From contig JASJDJ010000003.1 of NCBI GenBank assembly GCA_030065635.1, forward strand, positions 1 through 64,000: 64,000 bases of DNA, in the 5' to 3' direction. Positions 1 to 9,270 of this stretch are shown here, piece after piece. The position numbers and the translations under genes were made by a program. Below the pieces are notes generated by a model that had not been told where the DNA came from, made no database searches, and was given only the letters and a program-made list of their open reading frames with translations. Each line of letters begins with the position of its first letter. Position 1 is the first letter of the stretch. This stretch comes from Xenococcaceae cyanobacterium MO_188.B32. GTDB taxonomy: Bacteria > Cyanobacteriota > Cyanobacteriia > Cyanobacteriales > Xenococcaceae.

Positions 1-147
1 AGAGCTAATGGTTGGGATAGGCAGATAGAAACTAATCTACCAATAGCAGATAACCTAAAAAAAATAATCCGAGGATTAGAACAGAAAGAAGTTATTTATG
101 GTGACGAAAGTTTTCCCGAACAAAACGGAGGTGAGCAAAGTGCCTAA
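1..147 (+). CDS. C-terminal tail of a Tn554-type integrase/recombinase (partial)
   Basis: A reading frame is open from the first base and stops with TAA at 145-147, so only the last 48 residues of a longer protein are present. The tail is charged and contains no recognisable motif. Its identity is inferred from the next gene, whose DUF6262-like N-terminus normally follows site-specific integrases of Tn554-like elements. The stop overlaps the preferred GTG start of the next gene by eight bases, which suggests translational coupling. The catalytic part would lie outside the window. Confidence 0.45.
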   Translation, partial: RANGWDRQIETNLPIADNLKKIIRGLEQKEVIYGDESFPEQNGGEQSA

Positions 148-1111
148 AGGTAATCCAGGTGGGAATCCAGACATTTTAATGGCTACCGCAGAAGCCAAAA
201 GAAAAGACGCTCTCGAACGAACTGAAAAAGCTATTGCTGAATTAATTAAATCAGGCTCGAATATTACCTTCAAGAGCGTGGCTGAAAAAGCTGGCGTATC
301 TGTTCCCTACCTCTATAAATACGATGAGTTAAAAGCCCGTATCCAACATCTTAGAGAACAACAGAAAAAGCAAGTAAGAAAAAGCTCTAGAAAGCCTCAA
401 TCTTTTCAACCTGCTTCTGACCAATCAAAAGCTGTTTTAATCTACAATTTAAAGGAGGATAACAAAAAACTTAGAGAAGAAATTAATCAACAGAAAAAAC
501 ATATTGAGGTAGTTCAAGGTAGGCTTTATGAACTATCAGCAGTAGCGCAAGAAAATCAAAAATTAAAGCAACAGTTAGAAAGAACTACTAATGAACTAAA
601 CTTGACTAAGGTAGAACTAGATAAATATCTTCTTAGTAACCCTACCGCACATCCCAAAGTAACTCCCATCAATGCTAAAAGAAAAATTAATAATTCAATT
701 GATAAAGATGAATTAAAATCAAAAATATCAGATTTAGGAGTTAGAATGAATGCCAAGCTATACAAGATAATTGAAACCAAATCTGAAGCCGAAGTCAATG
801 ATGCTATAAAAGCAGTAGAAGAATATATTGCTACTGGTAAAAAAGTTAACTCAAAAGCAGGTTTATTTCGCAAAGCTTTAGAAGAAAACTGGATACCTAA
901 TTTAACAGATAAGGAAAGAAAAATCGCAAGTGTCAGCGATGAATTTTCCGAATGGTTCAAATTGGCTAAAGAGCAAGGATTAGTTCAAGCTAGTCAAGGG
1001 ACTAAAGAAGGAATCATTGTCATGGAAGCAACAGGTGAATGGACACCTTTAACTGTTATGTTGGAGAAAGGTTGGACACTAGAGTATCTACAACAAAGAA
1101 GTGAAAGATAA
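140..1111 (+). CDS. DUF6262-like transposon accessory protein with coiled coil
   Basis: The N-terminal ~90 residues look like a DUF6262/TnpC-type module: a lysine-rich helix (MATAEAKRKDAL) and a helix-turn-helix-like stretch (FKSVAEKAGVSVPYLYKY). This family is known from Tn554-like elements, downstream of integrases. A long coiled coil follows (roughly residues 95-180), then a C-terminal part with the phrase AGLFRKALEENWIPN, reminiscent of replication or DNA-binding proteins of plasmids. I chose GTG at 140 because GGAGG at 127-131 is spaced eight bases from it; ATG at 98 is possible but has a weaker site. At over 320 residues it is much longer than usual DUF6262 proteins. Function in transposition is inferred. 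Confidence 0.7.
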   Translation: MPKGNPGGNPDILMATAEAKRKDALERTEKAIAELIKSGSNITFKSVAEKAGVSVPYLYKYDELKARIQHLREQQKKQVRKSSRKPQSFQPASDQSKAVLIYNLKEDNKKLREEINQQKKHIEVVQGRLYELSAVAQENQKLKQQLERTTNELNLTKVELDKYLLSNPTAHPKVTPINAKRKINNSIDKDELKSKISDLGVRMNAKLYKIIETKSEAEVNDAIKAVEEYIATGKKVNSKAGLFRKALEENWIPNLTDKERKIASVSDEFSEWFKLAKEQGLVQASQGTKEGIIVMEATGEWTPLTVMLEKGWTLEYLQQRSER

Positions 1112-1228
1112 GTAGTTTATGTTGTTTACTTTGTATAATTTGCACGATGACCTCAAACCCTCTCTGCATAATTGTTGTATACGTTGTATATCAGATAAGG
1201 CAGATGAAGCGTCAAAAATCGCGACTAA

Positions 1229-1277
1229 CTAACGAGGAGTTGGAAACCCCAACTTCAAGCGTTAGCTAAGTTGGGGT
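1229..1277. repeat. Hairpin resembling an IS200/IS605 right end
   Basis: A perfect 10-bp stem, ACCCCAACTT at 1246-1255 and AAGTTGGGGT at 1268-1277, encloses a 12-base loop. CTAACG at 1229-1234 can also pair with CGTTAG at 1260-1265 inside the loop, giving a pseudoknot-like layout. Subterminal hairpins followed by GGGGTAGTTCA are common at right ends of some IS200/IS605 elements. No transposase gene is attached, so this is a remnant or merely a stable hairpin downstream of the DUF6262-like gene. Confidence 0.35.
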
Positions 1278-1389
1278 AGTTCATAATAACTAGAATTATA
1301 GGCGTTGCTGTATCATACCCTGATTTCTAAAAGGTATTATAAACAAGTAATTTTTCTCTTCTCAAAGCGACTGCGATCGACAAATCTCG

Positions 1390-1902
1390 TTACTTCCCAC
1401 TAATTTTGAGCCGATAATTGTTAGTCACATTTTCTTGATAAGAACCAATCCAAATTTTGTAAATACCAGGTTGCCATTGACCTTCTATAACAGGATTAGT
1501 ATGATTGGCATCGTCATTACACCAAATTCCTCCTGGTCCTCGAACAACAATAGTTGTATCTGTAGGGCTATCTACTTCAATTTTCAAAAAATCAAAAAAC
1601 TTTTTGAGAGTTAAAGTATGATTTGGTTGCCGATTCACAAAACCATCACAGTAACCTGTTGAAGTTTGTTCTGTTCTTGCTACTTCTAGTGCTGCTAAAG
1701 AACCACCACTAACTCCATCTACTAATAGTGGAGTGCGTGCAACTCGCTGGTCTATAGTAATATTTTTAACGATATTTTGGGCAGACGCGAAATTAACACT
1801 GAGGAAATTAAGGATTACTTCGATAAGCAAAAAAAGACATACACTGGTACATATATAAGATTTTCTGTTTTTTTGGTTGTTCTGGGTTAATGTCTTAGTC
1901 AT
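1390..1902 (-). CDS. Secreted hypothetical protein, PPC-like beta domain
   Basis: The 170-residue protein begins with a basic stretch and a hydrophobic helix (CLFLLIEVILNFLSV) ending in ASAQ, a convincing signal peptide with cleavage near residue 42. The mature part is about 130 residues. Its end (GPGGIWCNDDANHTNP, then GQWQPGIYKIWIGSY) resembles the small beta-sandwich of pre-peptidase C-terminal domains found in secreted cyanobacterial proteins. There are two cysteines. The gene stands alone, downstream of gltX on the same strand with a 217-bp gap. Location in periplasm or outside is inferred; the function is unknown. Confidence 0.7.
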   Translation of the reverse strand: MTKTLTQNNQKNRKSYICTSVCLFLLIEVILNFLSVNFASAQNIVKNITIDQRVARTPLLVDGVSGGSLAALEVARTEQTSTGYCDGFVNRQPNHTLTLKKFFDFLKIEVDSPTDTTIVVRGPGGIWCNDDANHTNPVIEGQWQPGIYKIWIGSYQENVTNNYRLKISGK

Positions 1903-2119
1903 GCCTAGTGCTTTTGCAAAATAACTCTTATTAATTAAATATCAATCTAATTAAATATCAATCTTCTGACCTAGTTGCTTGACGTTATTTAAATTACACT
2001 TGTTCCTGGCAAATAAAGGTTCTATTTTATACTTGAACGTAATAAAAGTTAATGTTGATTAGGGACGTAAAAATGTACGACCCTATACTTGTTATAACCC
2101 AAGAGTTGTAGCCCCAGAG

Positions 2120-3577
2120 TTAGCTTTTAATTTCGCCTAAAGCCGATTGTAAACGAATTCGGTCTAATCCTTTTTGATGAAGTAATAACCAAGATTGAAT
2201 TAAATCCGGACCGTGTAATTCTCCCGTTAAACCTGCTCGCAGAGAGCGCATTACTAAGCCTTTTTTTACTTTTTGGCTTTTCGTTACTTGTTTGATTATG
2301 GTTTTGGCAGTGTCTAAATCAAAATTCACATGAGTAGAGATGGCTTCAATTACTTCTCTAACAATTGCTTCTACTCCTTCTTGTTTGAGTAAGGAAACCG
2401 CTTCATCACTGTATTCTACCGCTCGTCCGAAGAGCAAACGGCTTTCTTGGGCTGCATCAGCTAGACGAGTTAAACTCGGAGCAATCATTGCTGTTAGACT
2501 TTCCAACCAAGGGCGATCGCTCTCTAAATTTACTCCGTATCCTGCTTCTTGCCAATAAGGAACTAATAACTCGACCAATTTTTCGGCTGGCATTTCATGC
2601 AAATACTGACTGTTGAGCCAATCTAGTTTTGCCCAGTCAAATTTTGCTCCTGCTTTGTTAACTCTTTCCAGGCTGAATTTTTGGGCTGCTGTTTCTAGAC
2701 TAAAAATTTCTTCTGTTGAATCTGGAGGAGTCCAACCTAGTAAGGTCATATAATTTGCTAAAGCTTCGGGTAAAAAGCCCATTTTACGAAAATCATCGAT
2801 GGAAGTAACGCCATCTCTTTTAGACAACTTACGACCATCTTGATTGAGAATTAGGGGAGTATGAGCAAACTCTGGTACTTTTGCTCCCATAGCTTCGTAG
2901 AGTAATATCTGTTTAGCTGTATTTGCAATATGATCTTCTCCACGAATGACATGGCTGATTTCCATATCGATATCATCTACTACTACAGCAAGGTTATACA
3001 GAGGTTGTCCGAAAGTATCTTCTGGATTTTCTGCTGTACGGGCAACAACCATATCACCGCCCAAATCGCTACCTTTCCAGCTAACCTCACCTCTGATTAA
3101 GTCTTGCCACACAATCTCGCGATCGTCGTCTATTTTAAAGCGGATTACTGGTTTGCGTCCTTCTGCTTCATAGGTTTGTTTTTGTTCGGTAGTTAAATTA
3201 CGATGACGGTTATCATATCGGGGAGCGAGTCCCTGGGCTTTTTGTTGTTCCCGCATTTGGTCTAATTCTTCGGGAGTACAATAGCAAGGATAAGCTAAAT
3301 CTTTATCTAGTAAATTTTGGATAGCCTGCTTGTATCGATCGAGGCGTTGAGTTTGGAAAAAAGGACCTTCATCCCAAGTTAATCCCAACCAAGTTAATCC
3401 TGATTTAATATTTTCTGTATATTCTGGGCGCGATCGCGCTTCGTCTGTATCTTCAACTCGTAAGATAAACTTGCCATTGTGATGACGAGCAAATAGCCAA
3501 TTAAATACAGCAGTTCTCGCTGTACCAATATGTAAATTTCCTGTTGGCGAAGGAGCAATCCTTACTCTAACAGCCAC
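2120..3577 (-). CDS. gltX: Glutamyl-tRNA synthetase
   Basis: GltX charges tRNA-Glu with glutamate for translation; in cyanobacteria glutamyl-tRNA also feeds tetrapyrrole synthesis and Gln-tRNA formation by amidation. The 485-residue length fits bacterial GluRS. The class I signatures are clear: [13 protein letters not shown] at residues 9-21 (HIGH motif) and KLSKRDG in the KMSKS position near residue 253. The N-terminal Rossmann domain and C-terminal helical anticodon-binding region are both complete. It is monocistronic; the upstream 280 bp contains mobile-element debris, so its promoter must lie within or close to that debris. Confidence 0.97.
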   Translation of the reverse strand: MAVRVRIAPSPTGNLHIGTARTAVFNWLFARHHNGKFILRVEDTDEARSRPEYTENIKSGLTWLGLTWDEGPFFQTQRLDRYKQAIQNLLDKDLAYPCYCTPEELDQMREQQKAQGLAPRYDNRHRNLTTEQKQTYEAEGRKPVIRFKIDDDREIVWQDLIRGEVSWKGSDLGGDMVVARTAENPEDTFGQPLYNLAVVVDDIDMEISHVIRGEDHIANTAKQILLYEAMGAKVPEFAHTPLILNQDGRKLSKRDGVTSIDDFRKMGFLPEALANYMTLLGWTPPDSTEEIFSLETAAQKFSLERVNKAGAKFDWAKLDWLNSQYLHEMPAEKLVELLVPYWQEAGYGVNLESDRPWLESLTAMIAPSLTRLADAAQESRLLFGRAVEYSDEAVSLLKQEGVEAIVREVIEAISTHVNFDLDTAKTIIKQVTKSQKVKKGLVMRSLRAGLTGELHGPDLIQSWLLLHQKGLDRIRLQSALGEIKS

Positions 3578-3710
3578 AAAACACCTCTTGTTATAGATTA
3601 ATAATAATTTATGTGCAGTTTAATATTCTAACTACTAATCTACTCCAGACTCGATCGACATTTAGAATAGTTTCAGATAGGGTGAGTTTGTAGTTCGGAT
3701 TGAAGTTAGA

Positions 3711-3890
3711 AACCGTGGGGTAAGTGCGCTAGGGCATAGCGTGCTAGAAAATGTCTGTGGACTCAGAGCGACGGGGAGTATTGGTAACGATGCTCTAGTT
3801 AGTGGGGAAAGAAGCAGAAAACTAGCATCGTGAGGTGTTAGAATCTCCCGTTAAACCGCTTGCGGTTAACGGTGAGAGTATGTCAATGTC
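3711..3890 (+). mobile_element. IS200/IS605-type right-end remnant with tnpB-like tail
   Basis: An open stretch at 3711-3833 reads like the variable C-terminal tail of an IS605 TnpB protein (phrases LENVCGLRATGSIGN and SGERSRKLAS before TGA). Fifteen bases later comes a strong hairpin, CCGTTAA/TTAACGG with an inner CCGC/GCGG, at 3848-3872, followed by GAGAGTATGTCA. This order (tnpB tail, subterminal hairpin, TGTCA) matches the other candidate ends near 6.7 and 26.0 kb. The rest of the element is gone. It abuts the point where the Uma2-like gene loses its N-terminus. Confidence 0.5.
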
Positions 3891-4321
3891 GTGAATATAG
3901 CTTGCTTTATTTTCCTATGCGCTCTACTACATTGACTAATTCTCCTTTGGCTGGCAAAGAACCTGATGTTAGCTTTGCTTTTGGAGAAAGAAAATCTACT
4001 CCTGATTTAGCGATCGAAGTTGTTTATTCTAGCGGAGGTATCACCGATTTAGAGAAATATAAGTATTTGGGAGTAAAAGAAGTTTGGTTCTGGCAGAACA
4101 ATGAAATGAGCTTCTATAAATTGGTTGACTCTTCTTATAATGAGATACACAAAAGTAATTATTTGCCTAAATTAACTCCCTTGTTTCTGGTCAAGTTTGT
4201 CAACACCTCGATTGGATATGGCGAGGAGACCTCGCCATCCCTCTCGGTCAACCGTGGATTAACAGAAAGTCCTCTCACTATCGAAGCTGATTTTGTCAAA
4301 CAACTCAATTCTCTAGATTAA
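3860..4321 (+). pseudogene. 5'-truncated Uma2 family (DUF820) nuclease-like gene
   Basis: Family resemblance begins only near 3890 and runs through KEPDVSFAFGE, PDLAIEVVYSSGGITDLEKY and VKEVWFWQNN, the core of Uma2/DUF820 proteins, a very expanded cyanobacterial family with a PD-(D/E)XK-like fold. The usual first 55-70 residues are missing, and this place is occupied by an IS200/IS605 right end. A second irregularity is an extra segment of about 20 codons near residues 113-133. Its DNA forms a hairpin (GGCGAGG-AGA-CCTCGCC) and splits the usual ending before EADFVKQL. It is probably a dead gene; a short product from an internal start cannot be excluded. Confidence 0.7.
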
Positions 4322-4456
4322 AAATATCTTAATTTCTAATCCCCAATCCCCTTAAACCGTAAAGAATTTTAAATAATATGTCACAAAATATGGCGGTAAT
4401 GATAGGGGACGAGTAGATTGTAACCGCAATCAATTTACTCTAGGAAGATCGTTAAA

Positions 4457-4690
4457 GTGGAAATAATTAGCCGATCGATATTAGATAGTCAATACTTACA
4501 GATAAGCTTAGACTTTTATCATCATTCTATATCGCCTTTAGTCACGATCTTGGCACAAGTCATCGAAGATCCAGATGTTCTTGGGCAAATGCAAGATGCT
4601 TGGAACAATTTTATTGAAACTGGTCAAGTTTGGGCTTTACTAATTGGTATGTTTTTTGGCTATTTGTTTAAAAGCTTAACTAATTACTAA
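4457..4690 (+). CDS. Small conserved-looking membrane protein
   Basis: This 77-residue ORF starts with GTG, and AGGAAG lies nine bases upstream. Residues 20-37 are mildly hydrophobic and residues 57-72 form a probable transmembrane helix (WALLIGMFFGYLFKSL), so a small inner-membrane or thylakoid protein with one membrane segment is likely. It sits 66 bp upstream of argH in the same direction and may share its transcript. I do not recognise a family. The good ribosome binding site and amino-acid composition are the reasons for calling it real. Confidence 0.6.
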   Translation: MEIISRSILDSQYLQISLDFYHHSISPLVTILAQVIEDPDVLGQMQDAWNNFIETGQVWALLIGMFFGYLFKSLTNY

Positions 4691-4756
4691 CTAATTCACT
4701 AATAGCCAATTTAATTTAAAATAAAATACTCAATCTTTAATATGTACTAATTTGTT

Positions 4757-6145
4757 GTGACAGAAAAAAAAACCTGGAGCGATCGCTTTGAAACTTCCTT
4801 ACATCCAGCGATCGCTATCTTTAATGCTAGTATTGGTTTTGATATTGAATTGATTGAGTACGATCTTACTGGTTCAATTGCCCATGCTCAAATGCTTGCC
4901 CACACGGGAATTATCACTACAGCAGAAGCAGAACAATTAGTTACAGGGTTAGAACAAATTCGTCAAGAATATCGATCGGGAAATTTTAATCCTGGGGTAG
5001 ATGCAGAAGATGTCCATTTTGCCGTGGAAAGAAGACTGACAGAAATTGTCGGTGATGTAGGCAAAAAACTCCATACAGGTCGATCGCGCAACGATCAGGT
5101 AGGAACAGATATTAGACTATATCTAAGAGAGCAAATCAACCAAATTCGCCATCAATTACGAGAATTTCAGACAGTTTTACTCGAACACGCAGAAAATCAC
5201 GTTGAAACTTTAATTCCAGGCTATACTCATCTGCAAAGAGCGCAGCCTCTCAGTTTGGCTCATCACTTGATGGCTTATTGGCAAATGGCACAAAGAGATT
5301 GGTCGAGGCTAGGAGATATTTATCAGCGTACCAATGTGTCTCCTCTTGGCTGTGGTGCTTTAGCTGGTACTACCTTTCCTATCGACAGAAAATATAGTGC
5401 TGCTTTATTAGATTTTACTGATATTTATGAAAATAGTCTAGATGGAGTAAGCGATCGCGATTTTGCGATCGAATTTCTCTGTGCTGCTAGCCTGATTATG
5501 GTACATTTAAGCCGTCTCAGTGAGGAGATTATCCTCTGGGCATCTCAAGAATTTAATTTTGTTACTCTAAAAGATAGTTGTGCCACAGGATCGAGTATTA
5601 TGCCTCAGAAAAAAAATCCTGATGTGCCAGAATTAGTCAGAGGTAAAACAGGTCGTGTTTTTGGGCATTTACAAGCACTGCTAGTAATTATGAAAGGTTT
5701 ACCGTTAGCTTATAACAAAGATTTACAAGAAGATAAAGAGGCTATATTTGATGGAGTAAATACAGTTAAAGCTTGTCTAGAAGCTATGACAATTCTCTTA
5801 TCAGAAGGACTAGAATTTTGCCCTGTAAGATTAGCAACAGCAGTCAGCGAAGACTTTTCTAATGCCACCGATGTAGCTGATTATTTAGCAGCCAAAGGTG
5901 TTCCTTTTCGTGAAGCTTATAATTTAGTCGGTAAAGTAGTTAAAACTAGTCTGGATGCGGGTAAACTACTGAAAGATTTAACTCTAGAAGAGTGGCAACA
6001 GATACACCCAGCTTTTGAGGAAGATATATATGTCGCGATCGCACCTCGGCAAGTAGTTGCTGCCCGTAATAGTTATGGTGGTACTGGTTTTGAGCAAGTG
6101 CGTCAAGCTATAAATAGAGCTAAATCTGAACTCAAATCTACTTGA
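4757..6145 (+). CDS. argH: Argininosuccinate lyase
   Basis: ArgH splits argininosuccinate into arginine and fumarate, the last step of arginine synthesis. The 462-residue length is normal for the fumarase/aspartase superfamily. Signature [13 protein letters not shown] (flexible catalytic loop, serine near residue 280) is intact, as are the substrate-binding HTGRSRNDQ near residues 88-96 and the TxLQRAQP region. The protein starts with GTG ([11 protein letters not shown]). A Nudix gene follows 29 bp downstream on the same strand, so co-transcription is likely. Confidence 0.98.
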   Translation: MTEKKTWSDRFETSLHPAIAIFNASIGFDIELIEYDLTGSIAHAQMLAHTGIITTAEAEQLVTGLEQIRQEYRSGNFNPGVDAEDVHFAVERRLTEIVGDVGKKLHTGRSRNDQVGTDIRLYLREQINQIRHQLREFQTVLLEHAENHVETLIPGYTHLQRAQPLSLAHHLMAYWQMAQRDWSRLGDIYQRTNVSPLGCGALAGTTFPIDRKYSAALLDFTDIYENSLDGVSDRDFAIEFLCAASLIMVHLSRLSEEIILWASQEFNFVTLKDSCATGSSIMPQKKNPDVPELVRGKTGRVFGHLQALLVIMKGLPLAYNKDLQEDKEAIFDGVNTVKACLEAMTILLSEGLEFCPVRLATAVSEDFSNATDVADYLAAKGVPFREAYNLVGKVVKTSLDAGKLLKDLTLEEWQQIHPAFEEDIYVAIAPRQVVAARNSYGGTGFEQVRQAINRAKSELKST

Positions 6146-6174
6146 TTATACTTCCTAGTTAATAATTTAATTCT

Positions 6175-6630
6175 ATGCGTCGTTCTTGGCGATTTATTAG
6201 CACTGTACTTGGTATTATTTTCCGCCATCCTATTCCCGGCATAACGCTTATTCCTGTTTTGCCAGATGGTCGCATTGTTTTGGTACAACGTAGAGATTCT
6301 GGTAAGTGGGGACTACCAGGAGGAATGATAGATTGGGGAGAAGATATTCCCAATACTGCTTATCGAGAGTTAGTCGAGGAGACTGGCTTGGAATTGGTTA
6401 AAATACGCCGTTTAGTGGGAGTATACTCTGCACCAGACCGAGACCCCCGTATTCATTCCATTTCAGTATTAGTTGAAGTAGAAGCCAAAGGAAATTTAGA
6501 AGTTAAAGATAAGTTAGAGATAATCGAAGCTAAAGCATTTTTCCCAGAAGACTTACCTTCAGGAGATCTCAGTCACGATCACGATCGACAGTTAAAAGAC
6601 TATTTTAATGGCTTAACAACTATTGCTTAA
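6175..6630 (+). CDS. Nudix hydrolase
   Basis: This 151-residue enzyme carries a complete Nudix box running from GGMIDWGE through AYRELVEETGLEL (about residues 49-72), matching GX5EX7REUXEEXGU with all metal-binding glutamates. Such enzymes hydrolyse nucleoside diphosphates linked to another moiety; the substrate cannot be read from sequence. The N-terminal region (RHPIPGITLIPVLPDGRIVL) replaces the common start of the fold with a slightly longer lead, typical of a group found next to argH in cyanobacteria. It probably shares the argH transcript. Confidence 0.92.
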   Translation: MRRSWRFISTVLGIIFRHPIPGITLIPVLPDGRIVLVQRRDSGKWGLPGGMIDWGEDIPNTAYRELVEETGLELVKIRRLVGVYSAPDRDPRIHSISVLVEVEAKGNLEVKDKLEIIEAKAFFPEDLPSGDLSHDHDRQLKDYFNGLTTIA

Positions 6631-6632
6631 AT

Positions 6633-6810
6633 TGACACTCCCACCGCGGGACGCAAGAGATTAGATTCTTCTCATTGTGACATCCTCCTACACTGATTCA
6701 GAAAATACAGTGTAGGCTTCTTACGTGATTGCACTGCTTCCAGCATACCCAAGACAACAAGTCACGGAATTGACCAAAACCCATGCAATTTGAATGAAGA
6801 TAAGCTTATA
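6633..6810 (-). mobile_element. Short non-autonomous IS200/IS605-like element
   Basis: Read on the minus strand, this segment starts with a 26-bp sequence at 6783-6808. An identical copy lies inverted at 37705-37730. The segment ends with a 9-bp perfect hairpin (CCTACACTG/CAGTGTAGG, 6687-6716) set in the frame GTAAGAAGCC-hairpin-AGGATGTCAC. The same flanks surround the hairpin near 26008, beside a tnpB-like tail. This looks like a palindrome-associated derivative with left and right ends but no genes. Exact boundaries are uncertain, because a GC-rich IR-like CCCACCGCGGG lies just outside. It fills most of the gap between the Nudix gene and the zinc-ribbon gene. Confidence 0.45.
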
Positions 6811-6988
6811 TGCGCCAACAAGATCGTCTACCTAATAAACCTTGACTGGCATTTATCCGGTTACGGGTTATGAGGGGTATTTTGCCAAAAGAAAGATAAT
6901 TCGGGTTAAAAAGATTAATAATTAGATATTTAGCCAAAAAATCACTAAATTTGCCAATGGATAATCATCTGTTATCAATTCTTGCAAA

Positions 6989-7240
6989 TTACCACTGAGG
7001 TAAAAATTTGCTGCCAAGGAAAAGAATAATTCCTAACACGAATAAACCAATCCCTAAAATAGGACCTTTCACGATTCCCATAAGTACTCCAACACCAATC
7101 AATACTAATCCCGTTATTTTATATACTTGGGAATTTTTCCACCATTGCACCTTCTCTTTATTGCGATGCCCACAATATGGACAAATAAGATCGGACTGAG
7201 AAATTTTATTCTTGCAATTCTCACAAGTAATTAGATCCAT
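6989..7240 (-). CDS. Zinc-ribbon membrane protein
   Basis: The 83-residue protein starts with a zinc ribbon, CENCKNK and CPYCGHRN (two CxxC pairs 13 residues apart), followed by a short basic linker. One long or two short hydrophobic helices span residues 39-78 (VYKITGLVLIGVGVLM, then GIGLFVLGIILFLG). Such small zinc-ribbon membrane proteins are common and uncharacterised. The N-terminal ribbon is expected in the cytoplasm. It is divergent from the HAD gene, with a shared 233-bp upstream region. Confidence 0.75.
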   Translation of the reverse strand: MDLITCENCKNKISQSDLICPYCGHRNKEKVQWWKNSQVYKITGLVLIGVGVLMGIVKGPILGIGLFVLGIILFLGSKFLPQW

Positions 7241-7473
7241 AGACTAAATAAATCTTTTTTTTAATTTTATGAGCTTTGACTATCTAGTTGTAACTTTTAT
7301 CTTGATTTTTAGCTAGCATCTTATCAATGACTATTACGATCGATCTTGGTCTAAGAACATAATCAATTATAAAAATTTTGTCTGACAGCAAAGACGAGTA
7401 AGTAGTTCGCCAAGCTAAGTGTATCAGCAATATTCAAGAGAGCTAGGAACTTTAGTTAAAATTTAGATAAAAA

Positions 7474-8268
7474 ATGTTAATTACACAACCTCATATTCTT
7501 GCTCTCGATTTTGATGGAGTAATCTGTGATGGCTTATTTGAATATTTTGCCACTACCCAAAAAACCTATACCAAAATTTGGAACCAAGATGCAAGAGAGA
7601 ATCTCGATACTCTAGCAACAAGTTTTTATTGTCTCCGCCCTGTAATTGAAACTGGATGGGAAATGCCTGTTTTATTACGAGCATTAGTTTTGGGTATAAG
7701 CGAAGAAAAAATCTTAGAGCGATGGTCAGAAGTTGCCCGAGATCTAGTTAAAACAGAACAATTAGACACTAAAGAAATAGCCAAAACATTAGATAACGTT
7801 AGAGATGAGTGGATTAATGCCGATTTAGATAGTTGGCTAGCATTACATCGATTTTTTCCTGGCATTCTCGAACAGTTAGCCCAAATTATTAATTCATCAA
7901 CCCAACTCTATATTGTTACCACTAAAGAAGGACGTTTTGTAAGTAAGCTGTTACATCAGCAGGGAATTGAATTACCAAGAGCCTCAATTATTGGGAAAGA
8001 ATCTCAGCGTCCCAAATATGAAACCCTCAGACTATTAAGAGATAGTGCTGTACGAGATAATCCCGTGATTTGGTTTGTAGAAGACCGTCTTAAAACCCTT
8101 AAAATAGTGCAGCAACAACCAGATCTATCAACAGTACAGTTATTTTTAGCCGACTGGGGATACAATACAGCAAAAGATAGAAACGCGATCGCCGATCATC
8201 CAAGAATTAAATTATTATCTTTAGCTCAATTTACTCAAGACTTCTCTAATTGGGTGGATTTCTCGTAA
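7474..8268 (+). CDS. HAD superfamily hydrolase
   Basis: Motif I, LDFDGVICDG, places the nucleophile and acid/base aspartates at D12 and D14. Motif II lies in LYIVTTKEGRF (Thr), motif III lysine near GKESQRPK, and motif IV in WFVEDRLKTL. A helical cap of about 110 residues sits between motifs I and II, a C1-type HAD arrangement. The 264-residue length fits phosphoglycolate-phosphatase-like proteins, but the substrate is not evident. It has its own upstream region and converges on the hydrolase gene that ends at 8420. Confidence 0.85.
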   Translation: MLITQPHILALDFDGVICDGLFEYFATTQKTYTKIWNQDARENLDTLATSFYCLRPVIETGWEMPVLLRALVLGISEEKILERWSEVARDLVKTEQLDTKEIAKTLDNVRDEWINADLDSWLALHRFFPGILEQLAQIINSSTQLYIVTTKEGRFVSKLLHQQGIELPRASIIGKESQRPKYETLRLLRDSAVRDNPVIWFVEDRLKTLKIVQQQPDLSTVQLFLADWGYNTAKDRNAIADHPRIKLLSLAQFTQDFSNWVDFS

Positions 8269-8419
8269 AACTTATATTTCGTAAGGTGGGCAAGATTGGA
8301 AGCGCGATCGTGCTTTTACTTAGTTTGTGTTAAGTGAGGGATTATTACGAGGCGCACCAGCACCCCGCAGCCAATTTTACGATAAATTATAATCCAACAG
8401 CGATCGCTGGACGAGATGT

Positions 8420-9220
8420 TTAGCTAATAGCAACTGGCTTCCTATCCAAAAAATTATTTTCACTTAAAATTTCATATAAGTTAGTTTCCGCTTCTAACAA
8501 ACAAGCATGACCACTTTGGGGTAATACTTTCATCTGTGCTTGAGGTAGAATTTTTAATAAATTTTGCGCTTCTTCTACTGAAGGTAAGAGCCTATCTGCA
8601 CCTCCAGCTATGATGAGAGTCGGTTGCTTAAGACTGGTTAACTCTTGCTTAGAAACCATAAAATCTTTTAACAAAGATAAACGCCAACTAACAACTTTTT
8701 GCGGTAGCGATCGCATGGCTTGTAATAAAGCACGACGTTCTGGCTTCCTCATTCTACTCAACTCTGCTAAAAAAGGAAGTAAGCCAATAGCTGATGTTTG
8801 ATGAATATAGCTTGGTACCCAAGAAATCAAATTTATACCCAAGCCTAAAATAGGACGTTGGTTAAAAGAAGAAGCAGGATTAACTAAGATTAATCGTTTA
8901 ACTATCTGTGGTGCTGTTACAGTTGTTTTGAGGGCTAAACAACCACCAAAAGACTCTCCACAAAGATAAACTGGTCTTGATGGCGATCTAGTAATTTCTT
9001 GTTCGATTAAATCTCTAGTTTTATTGGCAAGAGTGTCCCAATCACTCAGGTCATTTGAAGGAATAGATAAACAACGTAGATCGAAAGATTGAGATAATTC
9101 GTCTGCTTGGTTGGTTAGTAACACTCCAGTACCATCCATCCCTGGTAAGTATACAAATAGAGGTTTTTCTGGTTGAATTGGTTTAGGTAGTAAAAAGCTA
9201 ATTTCGTTTTTATTAATCAT
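8420..9220 (-). CDS. Alpha/beta hydrolase, lipid acyl-transfer type
   Basis: The fold is clear: oxyanion region YLPGMDGTG near residue 25, nucleophile elbow LCGESFGGC (serine near residue 90), acid in GGADRLLP and the histidine in PQSGHACLLE near the C-terminus. The arrangement and wording (LPGMDGTG, GESFGG, SGHACLLE) resemble the hydrolase half of plant phytyl ester synthase/ELT proteins. It lies 50 bp behind a lysophospholipid-acyltransferase-like gene on the same strand, so the two probably form an operon. A role in acyl ester, phytyl ester or storage-lipid metabolism is inferred, not shown. Confidence 0.88.
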   Translation of the reverse strand: MINKNEISFLLPKPIQPEKPLFVYLPGMDGTGVLLTNQADELSQSFDLRCLSIPSNDLSDWDTLANKTRDLIEQEITRSPSRPVYLCGESFGGCLALKTTVTAPQIVKRLILVNPASSFNQRPILGLGINLISWVPSYIHQTSAIGLLPFLAELSRMRKPERRALLQAMRSLPQKVVSWRLSLLKDFMVSKQELTSLKQPTLIIAGGADRLLPSVEEAQNLLKILPQAQMKVLPQSGHACLLEAETNLYEILSENNFLDRKPVAIS

Positions 9221-9270
9221 TCGATCTTAAAAAATTTATTAATTACTACTCATTATTCCCCATTCACCGT

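Noticed and set aside
2000-2119. Riboswitch or leader structure near gltX
   Set aside because: This region lies downstream of gltX, and no known riboswitch core was recognised there or upstream at 3578-3700.
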